Shown here: positions 21,542 through 29,698 of the stretch, piece after piece
How the letters are laid out: every line of letters starts with the position of its first letter
How positions within the stretch are numbered: position 1 is the stretch's first letter
Assembly: GCA_030148325.1 (NCBI GenBank)
Contig: JASBTR010000205.1
Coordinates: forward strand, 38,401 to 102,400
Source of the DNA: Gammaproteobacteria bacterium
Lineage (GTDB): Bacteria; Pseudomonadota; Gammaproteobacteria; UBA6429; Thiohalophilaceae
Direction of reading: 5' to 3'
DNA length: 64,000 nt
Notes under the pieces: model-generated
Database searches by the model: none
What the model saw: the letters and a program-made list of their open reading frames with translations, nothing else
What the model was told of the DNA's origin: nothing
Made by a program: the position numbers and the translations under genes

Positions 21542-22640
21542 ATGTTAGAACTCAACCCGATTTTCACGCAAATCAAGGATATGCAGACGCGCGTTGATGC
21601 GCTCAGGGGGTATCTTTGACTACGAAGTCAAGCGTGAAAGGCTGGATGAAGTCTGTCGGGAACTGGAACAACCCTCGGTCTGGGATGATCCCAAACGTGC
21701 GCAGGAACTGGGGCGGGAACGCGCCCAGCTGGAACTGATCGTCGATACGGTTTCCGGACTGGATGAGACGCTGGCGGATGCTCGTGAGCTTCTGCAAATG
21801 GCGGCTGAGGAAAACGACGAGGATACGGTTAATTTTGTAAAGCAGGATTTGCAGGCGCAGGAAGAGAAACTGACGAAGCTGGAATTTCAGCGCATGTTCT
21901 CCGGCGAAATGGATGCCAATAATGCCTTTCTCGACATTCAGGCCGGTTCCGGTGGCACCGAAGCACAGGACTGGGCCGAGATGCTACTGCGCATGTACCT
22001 GCGCTGGGGCGAACGGCGTGGCTTTAAAACCGAACTGATCGAAGTTTCCGACGGCGAAGTCGCCGGTATCAAAAGCGCGACCATTAAATACACCGGCGAC
22101 TATGCCTACGGTTGGTTGCGCACGGAAACCGGTGTCCATCGTCTGGTACGCAAATCCCCGTTTGATTCAGGCAACCGCCGCCACACTTCGTTTGCCTCCG
22201 TATTTGTCTCGCCCGAAGTTGACGACAATATCGAAATTGAAATCAACACCGCCGACCTGCGCATCGACACCTACCGCGCCAGCGGCGCCGGTGGTCAGCA
22301 TGTCAACAAAACAGACTCGGCTATTCGTCTCACCCATTTACCATCAGGGATCGTGGTACAGTGTCAAAGCGGACGCTCGCAGCACCAGAACAAGGACAAC
22401 GCCATGAAACAGTTAAAGGCGAAGTTGTATGAAATGGAGCTGCAAAAACAGAATACAGAGAAAATGGCGCTGGAAGAAAGCAAGTCCGATATCGGTTGGG
22501 GTAGTCAGATCCGTTCCTATGTGCTGGATCAGTCACGCATCAAGGATCTGCGCACCGGCGTGGAAACCAGCAATACCCAGGCCGTACTCGATGGCGACAT
22601 TGACAAGTTTATTGAAGCCAGCCTGAAAGCGGGTTTGTAA
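21542..22640 (+). CDS. prfB: Peptide chain release factor 2, with programmed +1 frameshift
   Basis: Recognises UAA and UGA stop codons and triggers peptide release. Translation starts at ATG 21542 ([20 protein letters not shown]), meets an in-frame TGA at 21617, and must shift +1 to continue at GAC 21618, giving 365 residues, exactly the E. coli length. The tripeptide-type stop-recognition motif SPF is in [14 protein letters not shown] and the catalytic GGQ in [11 protein letters not shown]. lysS follows, the usual order. Software that ignores recoding would call only the downstream part from 21594. Confidence 0.98.
21605..21620 (+). promoter_or_regulatory. prfB programmed +1 frameshift site
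   Basis: The sequence AGGGGGTATCTTTGAC matches the classical RF2 recoding site: an internal Shine-Dalgarno-like AGGGGG, then CTT and the in-frame TGA followed by C. When RF2 is scarce, termination at UGA is slow and ribosomes slip +1 from CTT to TTT, restoring RF2. This is established autoregulation for the family. Confidence 0.98.
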
Positions 22641-22660
22641 AATATTTTAACCACAGCGCT

Positions 22661-22765
22661 ATTGTTGGGCTTCATAACCATCATTCAGCCCAACCTACGA
22701 TAGAATGAAATTTTGAACTATAGAAAACACTGTAGGTTGGGCTGAGTGAAACGAAGCCCAACAAT
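22661..22765. repeat. Palindromic repeat, GTAGGTTGGGCTGAG family, upstream of lysS
   Basis: The left arm (22661-22698, ATTGTTGGGCTTCA to CAGCCCAACCTAC) and right arm (22732-22765) pair over most of their length; the right arm has extra GAGTGAAACGAA relative to a diverged left arm. It separates prfB and lysS and contains possible upstream starts (GTG 22746, ATG 22764) for lysS. Confidence 0.85.
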
Positions 22766-22790
22766 GAAGCGTAAATTGAGAAACAAGGCA

Positions 22791-24332
22791 ATGGCAAACG
22801 AAAAACAAAAGCAGAAACCGGCACAACCCGAAGTAGACGAAAACAAGCTCATAGCCCAGCGGCGTGAAAAACTGGCAGCCTTGCGCGAACAGGGGGTGGC
22901 CTTTCCGAATGATTTTCGTCGCAATGTCATGGCTGGCGAGCTGCACGCCGAATACGGTGAGAAGAGCAAGGAAGAACTGGATGAACTGGGTGTTCGGGTT
23001 AGTGTCGCCGGTCGTATGATGTTAAAGCGGGTGATGGGCAAGGCCAGTTTTGCAACCGTGCAGGACATGTCGGGTCGTATCCAGTTGTACGTTACCCGTG
23101 ATGAATTGCCCGAAGGCTTTTATAACGAGCAGTTTAAAAAATGGGATCTGGGCGACATCATCGGTGCTGAAGGCAGGTTGATGAAAACCAATAAAGGCGA
23201 ACTATCGGTAAAGGTGGATAGTATTCGCCTGTTGACCAAAGCGCTGCGTCCACTGCCGGAAAAATTCCAGGGTCTGTCGGATCAGGAAACCCGTTATCGC
23301 CAACGTTATCTTGATTTGATTATGAACGAGGAATCACGCCGGACGTTTATGCTTCGCTCTAAAATCATCAGCCACATCCGTGAGTTTTTAAGCAATAAAA
23401 ACTTCCTCGAAGTGGAAACACCGATGATGCAGGTGATACCCGGCGGTGCCACGGCGCGTCCCTTTAGCACCTATCACAATGCGCTCGACATGGATCTTTA
23501 TTTGCGCATTGCGCCGGAGCTGTATTTAAAACGTCTGGTAGTCGGCGGTTTCGAACGGGTGTTTGAAATCAATCGCAACTTCCGTAATGAAGGATTATCC
23601 ACGCGGCATAATCCTGAATTCACCATGATTGAATTCTATGAAGCCTATGCGACTTATCATGATTTAATGGATATCACTGAAGAAATGCTGCGCTCAATCG
23701 CGGAAAATGTGATTGGCAAAACCCTGATTCAATACCAGGGAGATGAATATGACTTTGGCAAACCTTTTACCCGGATGACGGTGAAAGAATCCATTCTGCA
23801 CTTCAACGATGATATCAGCGAAGCGGAGCTGGATGATAGCGAGAAGGCACGCGCCATTGCCGAGCGCCTGGGTATTCCGCTAAAAGACAGCTACGGACTG
23901 GGCAAGGTGCAGATTGAAATATTCGAGAAAACCGTTGAGCATCGTTTAATGGATCCCACTTTTATTACCGCTTACCCGACTGAAGTTTCACCGCTGGCGC
24001 GGCGCAGTGATGATGATCCCTTTGTCACTGATCGGTTTGAATTTTTCGTCGGCGGGCGTGAAATCGCCAATGGTTTCTCGGAACTGAATGACGCTGAGGA
24101 TCAGGCTGAGCGTTTCCGCAACCAGGTGGCGGAAAAAGAAGCCGGTGATGAGGAAGCCATGTTCTTTGATCAGGACTATGTCACCGCACTGGAACACGGC
24201 ATGCCGCCCACCGCCGGAGAAGGCATCGGCATCGATCGACTGGTGATGCTGTTCACCGATGCGCCTTCCATCCGCGATGTGCTTCTGTTCCCGCATATGC
24301 GACCGGAGCGAAGCGTAGGAAGTGCGGAATGA
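22791..24332 (+). CDS. lysS: Lysyl-tRNA synthetase, class II, with repeat-encoded tail
   Basis: Charges tRNA(Lys). The 513-residue product has the OB-fold anticodon-binding N-domain ([34 protein letters not shown]) and the class II catalytic core with [30 protein letters not shown] as motif 2 context, and [11 protein letters not shown] as motif 3. I take ATG 22791 (MANEKQKQK) with AAGG a few bases upstream; earlier starts would translate a repeat. The family normally ends at about MRPVK, but here MRP is followed by ERSVGSAE, which is the translation of a 38-bp direct repeat. Confidence 0.97.
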   Translation: MANEKQKQKPAQPEVDENKLIAQRREKLAALREQGVAFPNDFRRNVMAGELHAEYGEKSKEELDELGVRVSVAGRMMLKRVMGKASFATVQDMSGRIQLYVTRDELPEGFYNEQFKKWDLGDIIGAEGRLMKTNKGELSVKVDSIRLLTKALRPLPEKFQGLSDQETRYRQRYLDLIMNEESRRTFMLRSKIISHIREFLSNKNFLEVETPMMQVIPGGATARPFSTYHNALDMDLYLRIAPELYLKRLVVGGFERVFEINRNFRNEGLSTRHNPEFTMIEFYEAYATYHDLMDITEEMLRSIAENVIGKTLIQYQGDEYDFGKPFTRMTVKESILHFNDDISEAELDDSEKARAIAERLGIPLKDSYGLGKVQIEIFEKTVEHRLMDPTFITAYPTEVSPLARRSDDDPFVTDRFEFFVGGREIANGFSELNDAEDQAERFRNQVAEKEAGDEEAMFFDQDYVTALEHGMPPTAGEGIGIDRLVMLFTDAPSIRDVLLFPHMRPERSVGSAE

Positions 24333-24394
24333 AACTCGCGAAGCGAGGTTCTACTGTGCGACCGGAGCGAAGCGTAGGAAGTGCGGAATGAAAC
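24298..24394. repeat. 38-bp direct repeat at the end of lysS
   Basis: The unit TGCGACCGGAGCGAAGCGTA and onward (38 bases) occurs at 24298-24335 and again, identically, at 24357-24394. The first copy encodes the last residues and stop of LysS; the second is noncoding. The spacer contains CTCGCGAAGCGAG, itself a short palindrome. Confidence 0.92.
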
Positions 24395-24405
24395 AGGTTT
24401 GAATT

Positions 24406-24668
24406 TTAACGCGGAGAACGCAGAGGCGCGGAGACGCAGAGAAAATCAAACTGAACCCGAGACGAAGTGCACCCCGCGAGCATTTTACCCTCCATGATGT
24501 AAACCCTGCATGACCATGCAAAGGAAAATCACAGACGATGTCATTCCAGCATAGGCTTAGCCGGAATCCAGATACTCGAACTATGGATTCCGACTAAGCC
24601 TATGCCGGAATGACGAGTTAAATAACATTTGTAAATCTCCGCGCCTCCGCGCCTCTGCGTTCTCTGCG
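24406..24668. repeat. Nested palindromes downstream of lysS
   Basis: This covers most of a 364-base gap without genes. Outer arms of the ACGCAGAGGCGC family lie at 24406-24441 and 24637-24668. Their loop contains a separate palindrome of another family at 24540-24614, arms of 31 bases starting GTCATTCCAGCATAGGCTTA with its complement ending CCGGAATGAC. The remaining loop sequence (24445-24535) shows nothing recognisable. Confidence 0.9.
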
Positions 24669-24696
24669 ATCAATCTGGTTATATCTAAAGGATGGT

Positions 24697-24981
24697 TTAC
24701 TCCCCATACCCCTTCGGCACTTTGCCCTTGAGCATATAGGCAAAGGCGATCACTTCAGCCACGGCAAGATAAAGCGCTTCGGGGATTTGATCGCCCAGTT
24801 CGATCTTCGATAACACTTTCACCAGTTCCGGATTATCCTGCAGAGGCACATCGTGTTCGCGGGCGATGGCGAGGATCTGCTCGGCAATATCGCCTGCCCC
24901 CTTGGCGGTCACCTTCGGCGCTGTTTCACCGTCGTATTGCAGGGCAACGGCCAGTGTCGGTGTGCGGCTCTGTTCGCTCAT
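24697..24981 (-). CDS. FlhB C-terminal-domain homologue (stand-alone)
   Basis: The 94-residue product corresponds only to the cytoplasmic C-terminal domain of FlhB/YscU-type export switch proteins. It has PTLAVALQYDGETAPKVTAKG, DVPLQDNPELVKVLSKIELG and the IPEALYLAVAEVIAFAYML end. The NPTH autocleavage motif of true FlhB is absent, as expected for this stand-alone form (often called FlhB2 or FlhX). Its start overlaps the end of the FliK-like gene by 4 bases, so the two are co-translated. It may interact with the flagellar export gate; no other flagellar genes are in the window. Confidence 0.92.
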   Translation of the reverse strand: MSEQSRTPTLAVALQYDGETAPKVTAKGAGDIAEQILAIAREHDVPLQDNPELVKVLSKIELGDQIPEALYLAVAEVIAFAYMLKGKVPKGYGE

Positions 24982-26303
24982 ACCTGTTCGTCCAGTATGG
25001 GGGAGCCGATTGTTTCCGCTGCGGGTTCGGGCTGTCCCTGACGACAGTCAATCCCCGCCACCTCCAGCCCGGCATGACGCAGCCGGCTACCGAGCGTGTC
25101 CAGATATTGATTGAATAGCGCGCTGGTTTGTTCTTCTTCTGCATGAAAGTGTACCGCGATCTGTTCCTGTTGCAGGGCGATCACGGCCTGCACCGGACCC
25201 AGTCCTTCCAGATCAAACGCAAGCCGTACGCTCCAGCGCGGATCTGCCTGTTGCCGATCGGCCTGGCTGTCTTCATCACTCGGGGGTGTGCCGGGGTGGT
25301 TTTCACGCTGGATGCGAAGATCAAACAGGTTGATGCCCTGCTCGCTGCGAACCGGCAATTCCATCGACCAGCCGGGACGACCGGCTTCTTCGCTTTTGAG
25401 GTGATGCAGCTGGTGGATGTGCAGGCGCGCCAGCACGCCTTCGGTCTGTTGCAGCAACTGCTCTGCGGCTCTGAGTGGTGAGGTCTGCGTCAGACTGGCT
25501 GCAACAGCAGGCTGTGCTCTGGGATTGCCCGCGCTGACTGGCAATGTGGTTTGCTGAGAGGGGCGGGCAGATCCTGGCTGCGGCCCGATTGTTCCGGCCG
25601 CTGTGGCGCGTTGTGGCTGGCGGGTCAGTTGTGTCTGGCCTGTCTCACGGGCAATGTAGTGTTGTAATTGAGTCGCCAGACGTAACAGGCTGATGCGGGT
25701 ATCCTGCTGTATGTTCAGGCCGCTTGTCTGTTGTGCTGTCTGCAGGTTATGTTCAAGAAAAGGGCCGCTGAGCTTGAGCGCCTGCTTCAATGCTGCCGGC
25801 TGGCGCAGGTTTTCCGGTACTGGCATCTGGTAATAGAGTTGCTGCGCGGCGGTGCGAACGGCCCGGTTTAACTGGTTTGCGGCTGCCGGGTTGCGACTGA
25901 GATATTCAATATTGGCCAGTAGCGGCGGCAGTGCCTGTTGCCGGGGCAGGCTGGTGCGTAGGGCGCGATTGATGATCGTGGCAGCTGCAGGTTGTACCTC
26001 GAGCAGTTTGAGCTGTGGTTGTGGCGTATTTTTCAGGACTTCAAGCTGCAGTCGGTCGCCCGGGTGCAGGGACAGGGCAGGGGGACGCACAATGCTGGCC
26101 TGAACACCCTGAATATTGAGTAATAGCTGTTCCGGCGTTGCCTTGATCACTAATGCCTGCAGGATCTGCCCGCTTTGCCAGGCGGGCTGTGCGGGAGGCA
26201 ATGGGGTGATCGGCGGGCGCGGAACAGCGCCGCTTTTACTGGTTGAAAGCGGAGATTCGGGTTGTGTGGGCGGCGGCGGGCCGCCAGGATTTTTAATTTC
26301 CAT
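24978..26303 (-). CDS. FliK-like flagellar hook-length control protein
   Basis: The 441-residue product is rich in Gln, Pro, Ala and Leu. The N-terminus is Pro-rich, the middle is low-complexity helical, and the C-terminus (about residues 350-425) resembles the Flg_hook domain of FliK, with RWSVRLAFDLEGLGPVQAVI and HFHAEEEQTSALFNQYLDTL. The ATG at 26303 (MEIKNPGGPPPP) is chosen; upstream extension would add a hydrophobic unconserved stretch. Paired with a stand-alone FlhB-C gene, this looks like a second FliK/FlhB module acting in export substrate switching; that role is inference. Confidence 0.85.
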   Translation of the reverse strand: MEIKNPGGPPPPTQPESPLSTSKSGAVPRPPITPLPPAQPAWQSGQILQALVIKATPEQLLLNIQGVQASIVRPPALSLHPGDRLQLEVLKNTPQPQLKLLEVQPAAATIINRALRTSLPRQQALPPLLANIEYLSRNPAAANQLNRAVRTAAQQLYYQMPVPENLRQPAALKQALKLSGPFLEHNLQTAQQTSGLNIQQDTRISLLRLATQLQHYIARETGQTQLTRQPQRATAAGTIGPQPGSARPSQQTTLPVSAGNPRAQPAVAASLTQTSPLRAAEQLLQQTEGVLARLHIHQLHHLKSEEAGRPGWSMELPVRSEQGINLFDLRIQRENHPGTPPSDEDSQADRQQADPRWSVRLAFDLEGLGPVQAVIALQQEQIAVHFHAEEEQTSALFNQYLDTLGSRLRHAGLEVAGIDCRQGQPEPAAETIGSPILDEQV

Positions 26304-26434
26304 AAGAATGTGCCGATAACAGTATAACGGCTGGACAGGTATTTTCTGAATATTTGCATATACTAAGCCTGAGCATGAAAAAGTGTGAAAACACTGGAAT
26401 AAACAAAGAAAACAAACGTATTCGTAAAGCACCT

Positions 26435-27310
26435 ATGACAAAACATCCGCCGCTCTATATTCGCAGGAACAACGACATACATGGGCCGTTCCCGCCCAAA
26501 CAGATTTCCCAGTCACTGTTGCTGGGGCGCTTTCGTCTGAGTGATGAGGTTAGCGAGGACCGGGAAAACTGGGTGACGATTCAGTCCCGTCAGGATCTGC
26601 TGCCGGAGGCGCTGCAGGGGGACCTGTCGGATGAACAGGCGCAGGAGCGGCTCAAGGCGGCACGGCGCTGGGCGGATGAACGCCGACCTGAACATGGTGC
26701 GCATGCCGATTCGCGCCGCTCACCCGAGTCGGAGGAGGTGCTGGAATATCGCAGCCACCGGGAATCCATCTACAAACGCTTTATGCAACGGCGTGAGTTT
26801 TCAGCCGTGCAGGCTATCGTGGTGCTACTGGCCGTCGCCGGGCTGATTTATGCCGGGTTTTATTTTTCTCCACAAACTCAGATTGAACAGCCGAACTGTG
26901 ATGCCCCGGCTCACGCCGGGGTGAACTGGCGCAATTGCCGCATGTCCGGCCTGCAGTCATTGAAGTCCGATCTGCGGGGCGCCAATCTTGACAGCGCCAA
27001 CCTCAGCGGTGCCAACCTGTTTGGATCAAACCTGTCAGGCGCGAGTCTGATGTACACCGATTTAAGCATGGCCAATCTCAGCTATGTGGATTTCAGGCAG
27101 GCGCAGATGAAAGGCAGCAACCTCCAGCGCGCGGATCTGAGTTATGCCGATTTCACTGATGCCGATTTAAGTTATGTCGATTTTACCGGCGCAAAAATGC
27201 AGGATATTCGGCTTGATAGCGCACGGCTGGACAACGCCATCTGGGTGGACGGGCGCAACTGCCTTGAGGATTCGGTGGGTGAATGCCGCACGGTTCAGGG
27301 TCCGAGATAG
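26435..27310 (+). CDS. GYF-like / membrane / pentapeptide-repeat protein
   Basis: Not a characterised gene. The 291-residue product (from ATG 26435, MTKHPPLYIRRN) has three parts. An N-terminal GYF_2-like region (LYIRRNNDIHGPFPPKQISQ through ENWVTI) resembles a regulatory GPF domain. A charged linker is followed by a single membrane segment (about residues 128-149, AIVVLLAVAGLIYAGFYF). A C-terminal pentapeptide-repeat stretch (about 180-270) has many A(D/N)LS-type units such as GANLDSANLSGANLFGSNLS. Starts at 26375 (ATG) and 26354 (TTG) are also in frame. By topology the repeats would be periplasmic. It is divergent from the FliK-like gene. Confidence 0.85.
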   Translation: MTKHPPLYIRRNNDIHGPFPPKQISQSLLLGRFRLSDEVSEDRENWVTIQSRQDLLPEALQGDLSDEQAQERLKAARRWADERRPEHGAHADSRRSPESEEVLEYRSHRESIYKRFMQRREFSAVQAIVVLLAVAGLIYAGFYFSPQTQIEQPNCDAPAHAGVNWRNCRMSGLQSLKSDLRGANLDSANLSGANLFGSNLSGASLMYTDLSMANLSYVDFRQAQMKGSNLQRADLSYADFTDADLSYVDFTGAKMQDIRLDSARLDNAIWVDGRNCLEDSVGECRTVQGPR

Positions 27311-27343
27311 GAATTTTTTCCAATTCTTTAAGTATTTGTTTTT

Positions 27344-27531
27344 ATCGCAGAGGACGCAAAGACGCGGAGGCGCAGAGATTATCATTCTGGCTTAAAAATT
27401 ATTTACAATCCGAAATTCGTATAACTCATTTTCCCCTATATTTTAAGGAACAATCTGAACCGTCAGGATGCGGAGTTTTTATTATTAATAATTTTTTCTC
27501 TGCGCCTCCGCGTCTTTGCGTCCTATGCGTT
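27344..27531. repeat. Palindromic repeat, ACGCAGAG family, long loop
   Basis: Arms at 27344-27380 (ATCGCAGAGGACGCAAAG and onward) and 27498-27530 pair well; the loop of about 117 bases is AT-rich with no recognisable gene. It lies between the convergent pentapeptide-repeat and AMMECR1 genes and could act as a transcription stop for both. Confidence 0.88.
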
Positions 27532-27549
27532 ATTTACAATAATCTAGCT

Positions 27550-28113
27550 TCAGGGGGGGCTTTTGATGTCTTCCACCGTGTAGCGTTCCACTTTGATACT
27601 GTCCGACCAGTAATCAGCCGGCAGCCCGGCTTTGACCTTTAGTTGCGCCAGGAACTGGCGGGGGCTGGGCAGGCTTTCCCAGACTGAAGGCAGGAACGTG
27701 CCGCGTCGTCCCCGTTCCTCCAGTATCAGGCCATCTATACCGGGGCGTAACTTATTCAGCAAATCATTTTCTGATTCAAATTCTATCGGTTCGCTGGGGC
27801 TGAGAATGGAAATATGGTAATCAAGCTGATCAAATTCCCTGTCGCTGAGCGGCGGAAAACGCGGATCGCGAAAGGCGGCCGCAAAAGCATTTTCCGCTAC
27901 GTCTTCCACCAGCGGTCGAACGGCTTCAAGGCTGCCGATGCAGCCGCGTAATTGTTCATCGATTTGCAGGGTGACGAAGCTGGCGCGTGGTGTCTGCAGG
28001 GTAGGCGGATACTCTTCCAGCCTGACGGGCAGCGGCTGGCCCTGTCTCAGGCCGTGACCGATGGAGGTGCGGGCAACATCGAGCAGAATGTTCTGGTTTT
28101 CCTGAGTGAGCAT
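27550..28113 (-). CDS. amrA: AMMECR1-domain protein (AmmeMemoRadiSam system protein A)
   Basis: The 187-residue product is an AMMECR1-domain protein with the hallmark LRGCIGS motif in EQLRGCIGSLEAVRPL, then AFAAAFRDPRFPPL and ISILSPSEPIEF. The ATG at 28113 (MLTQENQNILL) is chosen; a longer reading frame would run antisense-like into the neighbouring gene. It follows the MEMO gene by 4 bases. In other bacteria this pair accompanies a radical SAM protein in the AmmeMemoRadiSam system, whose function is not established; no such partner is in the window. Confidence 0.92.
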   Translation of the reverse strand: MLTQENQNILLDVARTSIGHGLRQGQPLPVRLEEYPPTLQTPRASFVTLQIDEQLRGCIGSLEAVRPLVEDVAENAFAAAFRDPRFPPLSDREFDQLDYHISILSPSEPIEFESENDLLNKLRPGIDGLILEERGRRGTFLPSVWESLPSPRQFLAQLKVKAGLPADYWSDSIKVERYTVEDIKSPP

Positions 28114-28117
28114 GGTT

Positions 28118-28930
28118 TCAGGCCTGATGTTCAAAAAACAGGTAGGCGCCGTAACCCACGACCTGATCGCGGGGGCCGGCTGTGTCGCCTGAATTACGCA
28201 AATCCACGGTTTCCACGTGCATGGCTTTGCGTTTTGCGATATGTAACAGGCCGTTAACGGGATTGCAGCCACAGGCGTCTTCATAGTGAATTGCCGCCGG
28301 GTTGAGCGTTTCAATGGCGCGGGAAGTATGCTGATCCAGCCGCTTTGCAGTGGCGTAATCATGATAGTGACTGAGATCCGAACTGATAACGATAAGGGTG
28401 TGGTGGTCGCCCCACAGTTTCTCGAGCACTTCGGCTACTTCAGTTTCATCGGCTTCGCCTACAACCAGTGGCGCGAGCACAAAGTCATTCAGTACATACT
28501 GCAGGAAGGGCAGCTGTACTTCGAGGCTGTGTTCCGGGATGTGTGCGGCGTCATTCACGCTTACCTGCGGCAGGTCCTCAAGCCGGTCGAGGCTTTCCCG
28601 ATCCAGCGGGATTAGCCCCAGCGGGGTGGCATAATGGCTGGCACGGCAGCTTGCCAGACCGCGAAAAGGCACGCGGTGGGAGGGGCCGAGCAGCACCACG
28701 CGGTTAATCCTGTCACTGGCCATGCGCAGGCTGTAATAGGCGCTGGCAGCTACCGGCCCGGAATAGATATAACCGGCGTGGGGGGCGATCAGCGCCTTGG
28801 GCGCATAGGCAAATTCCGGCTGCTGTTGTTCGGCATGCACCAGAAACTGCTCCAGCATTAGCCGTAACTCACCGGTATCGGCGGGATAAAAGCTCCCGGC
28901 CACTGCTGCCTGTCGAATAAGTTCTTCCAT
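28118..28930 (-). CDS. amrB: MEMO1-family protein (AmmeMemoRadiSam system protein B)
   Basis: The 270-residue product belongs to the MEMO family, related in fold to non-heme-iron extradiol dioxygenases. The conserved parts are AGSFYPAD, IAPHAGYIYSGPVAASAY, LLGPSHRVPF, EHSLEVQLPFLQY, SSDLSHYHDY and the CGCNPVNGLL segment that carries a probable metal or copper-ligand cysteine. It is upstream of and almost joined to the AMMECR1 gene. Start ATG at 28930. Confidence 0.94.
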   Translation of the reverse strand: MEELIRQAAVAGSFYPADTGELRLMLEQFLVHAEQQQPEFAYAPKALIAPHAGYIYSGPVAASAYYSLRMASDRINRVVLLGPSHRVPFRGLASCRASHYATPLGLIPLDRESLDRLEDLPQVSVNDAAHIPEHSLEVQLPFLQYVLNDFVLAPLVVGEADETEVAEVLEKLWGDHHTLIVISSDLSHYHDYATAKRLDQHTSRAIETLNPAAIHYEDACGCNPVNGLLHIAKRKAMHVETVDLRNSGDTAGPRDQVVGYGAYLFFEHQA

Positions 28931-29138
28931 ACCTGTTTCAGTATAGGTGTTTTATCCGGGTTTCAAGGTGGGGGGCTAGCGAAGGGCGCGGGGAATTTTG
29001 TTAAGATGTCGTACTGGTATTTCCATTGCAGGTGCGGCTTCTTCACCCCACGAGCATTATGAGCCGCGCATGTTCGCTTCATAGTAGCCGAAGGGTGGAA
29101 GGTGAACCTGCACGTTTATTTCTCTCTATGAGGTAGTT

Positions 29139-29690
29139 ATGACACAGGCAACGATACGGATTGGTTTGTTGACGGTTTCTGACCGCGCCAGTCGCGGTGA
29201 ATATGAAGATCTGGGCGGCCCGGCGATGCGCGCCTGGTTCGAGAAGGCCCTGACCAGCAACTGGGAGGCGGTGGCCTTGATAGTGCCGGATGAGCAGGAG
29301 CAGGTGGAACAGGCGCTGAAAAAGCTGGCCGATGAGGAGGGATGTTGCCTGATCGTGACCACCGGCGGCACCGGCCCGGCCCGGCGTGATATCACGCCGG
29401 AAGCCACCGAAGCGGTATGTGATAAAATTCTCGATGGTTTCGGCGAGCAGATGCGGGCGGTGTCGCTGAAATTTGTGCCAACCGCGATCCTGTCGCGGCA
29501 GATGGCCGGAATTCGCGGCCAGAGCCTGATCATCAACCTGCCGGGCAAACCCTCGGCCATCGATGACTGTCTGAATGCAGTGTTCCCGGCGGTGCCTTAC
29601 TGCATCGATTTGCTGGAAGGCCCCTATCTGGAAACCGATGAGGCCGTGATCACGGCTTTTCGGCCCAAACATGCGAAGAAACCGGCCTGA
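29139..29690 (+). CDS. mog: Molybdopterin adenylyltransferase
   Basis: Adenylylates molybdopterin before molybdenum insertion in molybdenum cofactor synthesis. The 183-residue product has the MoeA/Mog fold motifs IGLLTVSDRASRGEYEDLGG, TTGGTGPARRDITPEAT and NLPGKPSAIDDC. The ATG at 29139 follows a GAGG box. In the upstream 208 bases I see a short GC-rich inverted repeat with GCAGGT and ACCTGC ends (29029-29110) but no recognisable molybdenum-cofactor riboswitch. prmB starts 8 bases downstream. Confidence 0.96.
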   Translation: MTQATIRIGLLTVSDRASRGEYEDLGGPAMRAWFEKALTSNWEAVALIVPDEQEQVEQALKKLADEEGCCLIVTTGGTGPARRDITPEATEAVCDKILDGFGEQMRAVSLKFVPTAILSRQMAGIRGQSLIINLPGKPSAIDDCLNAVFPAVPYCIDLLEGPYLETDEAVITAFRPKHAKKPA

Positions 29691-29698
29691 GCAGGGAT

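Noticed and set aside
29029..29110. Molybdenum-cofactor riboswitch upstream of mog
   Set aside because: Only a short inverted repeat is present, and its parts match the dispersed palindromes at 41873-41911, so a repeat is more likely.
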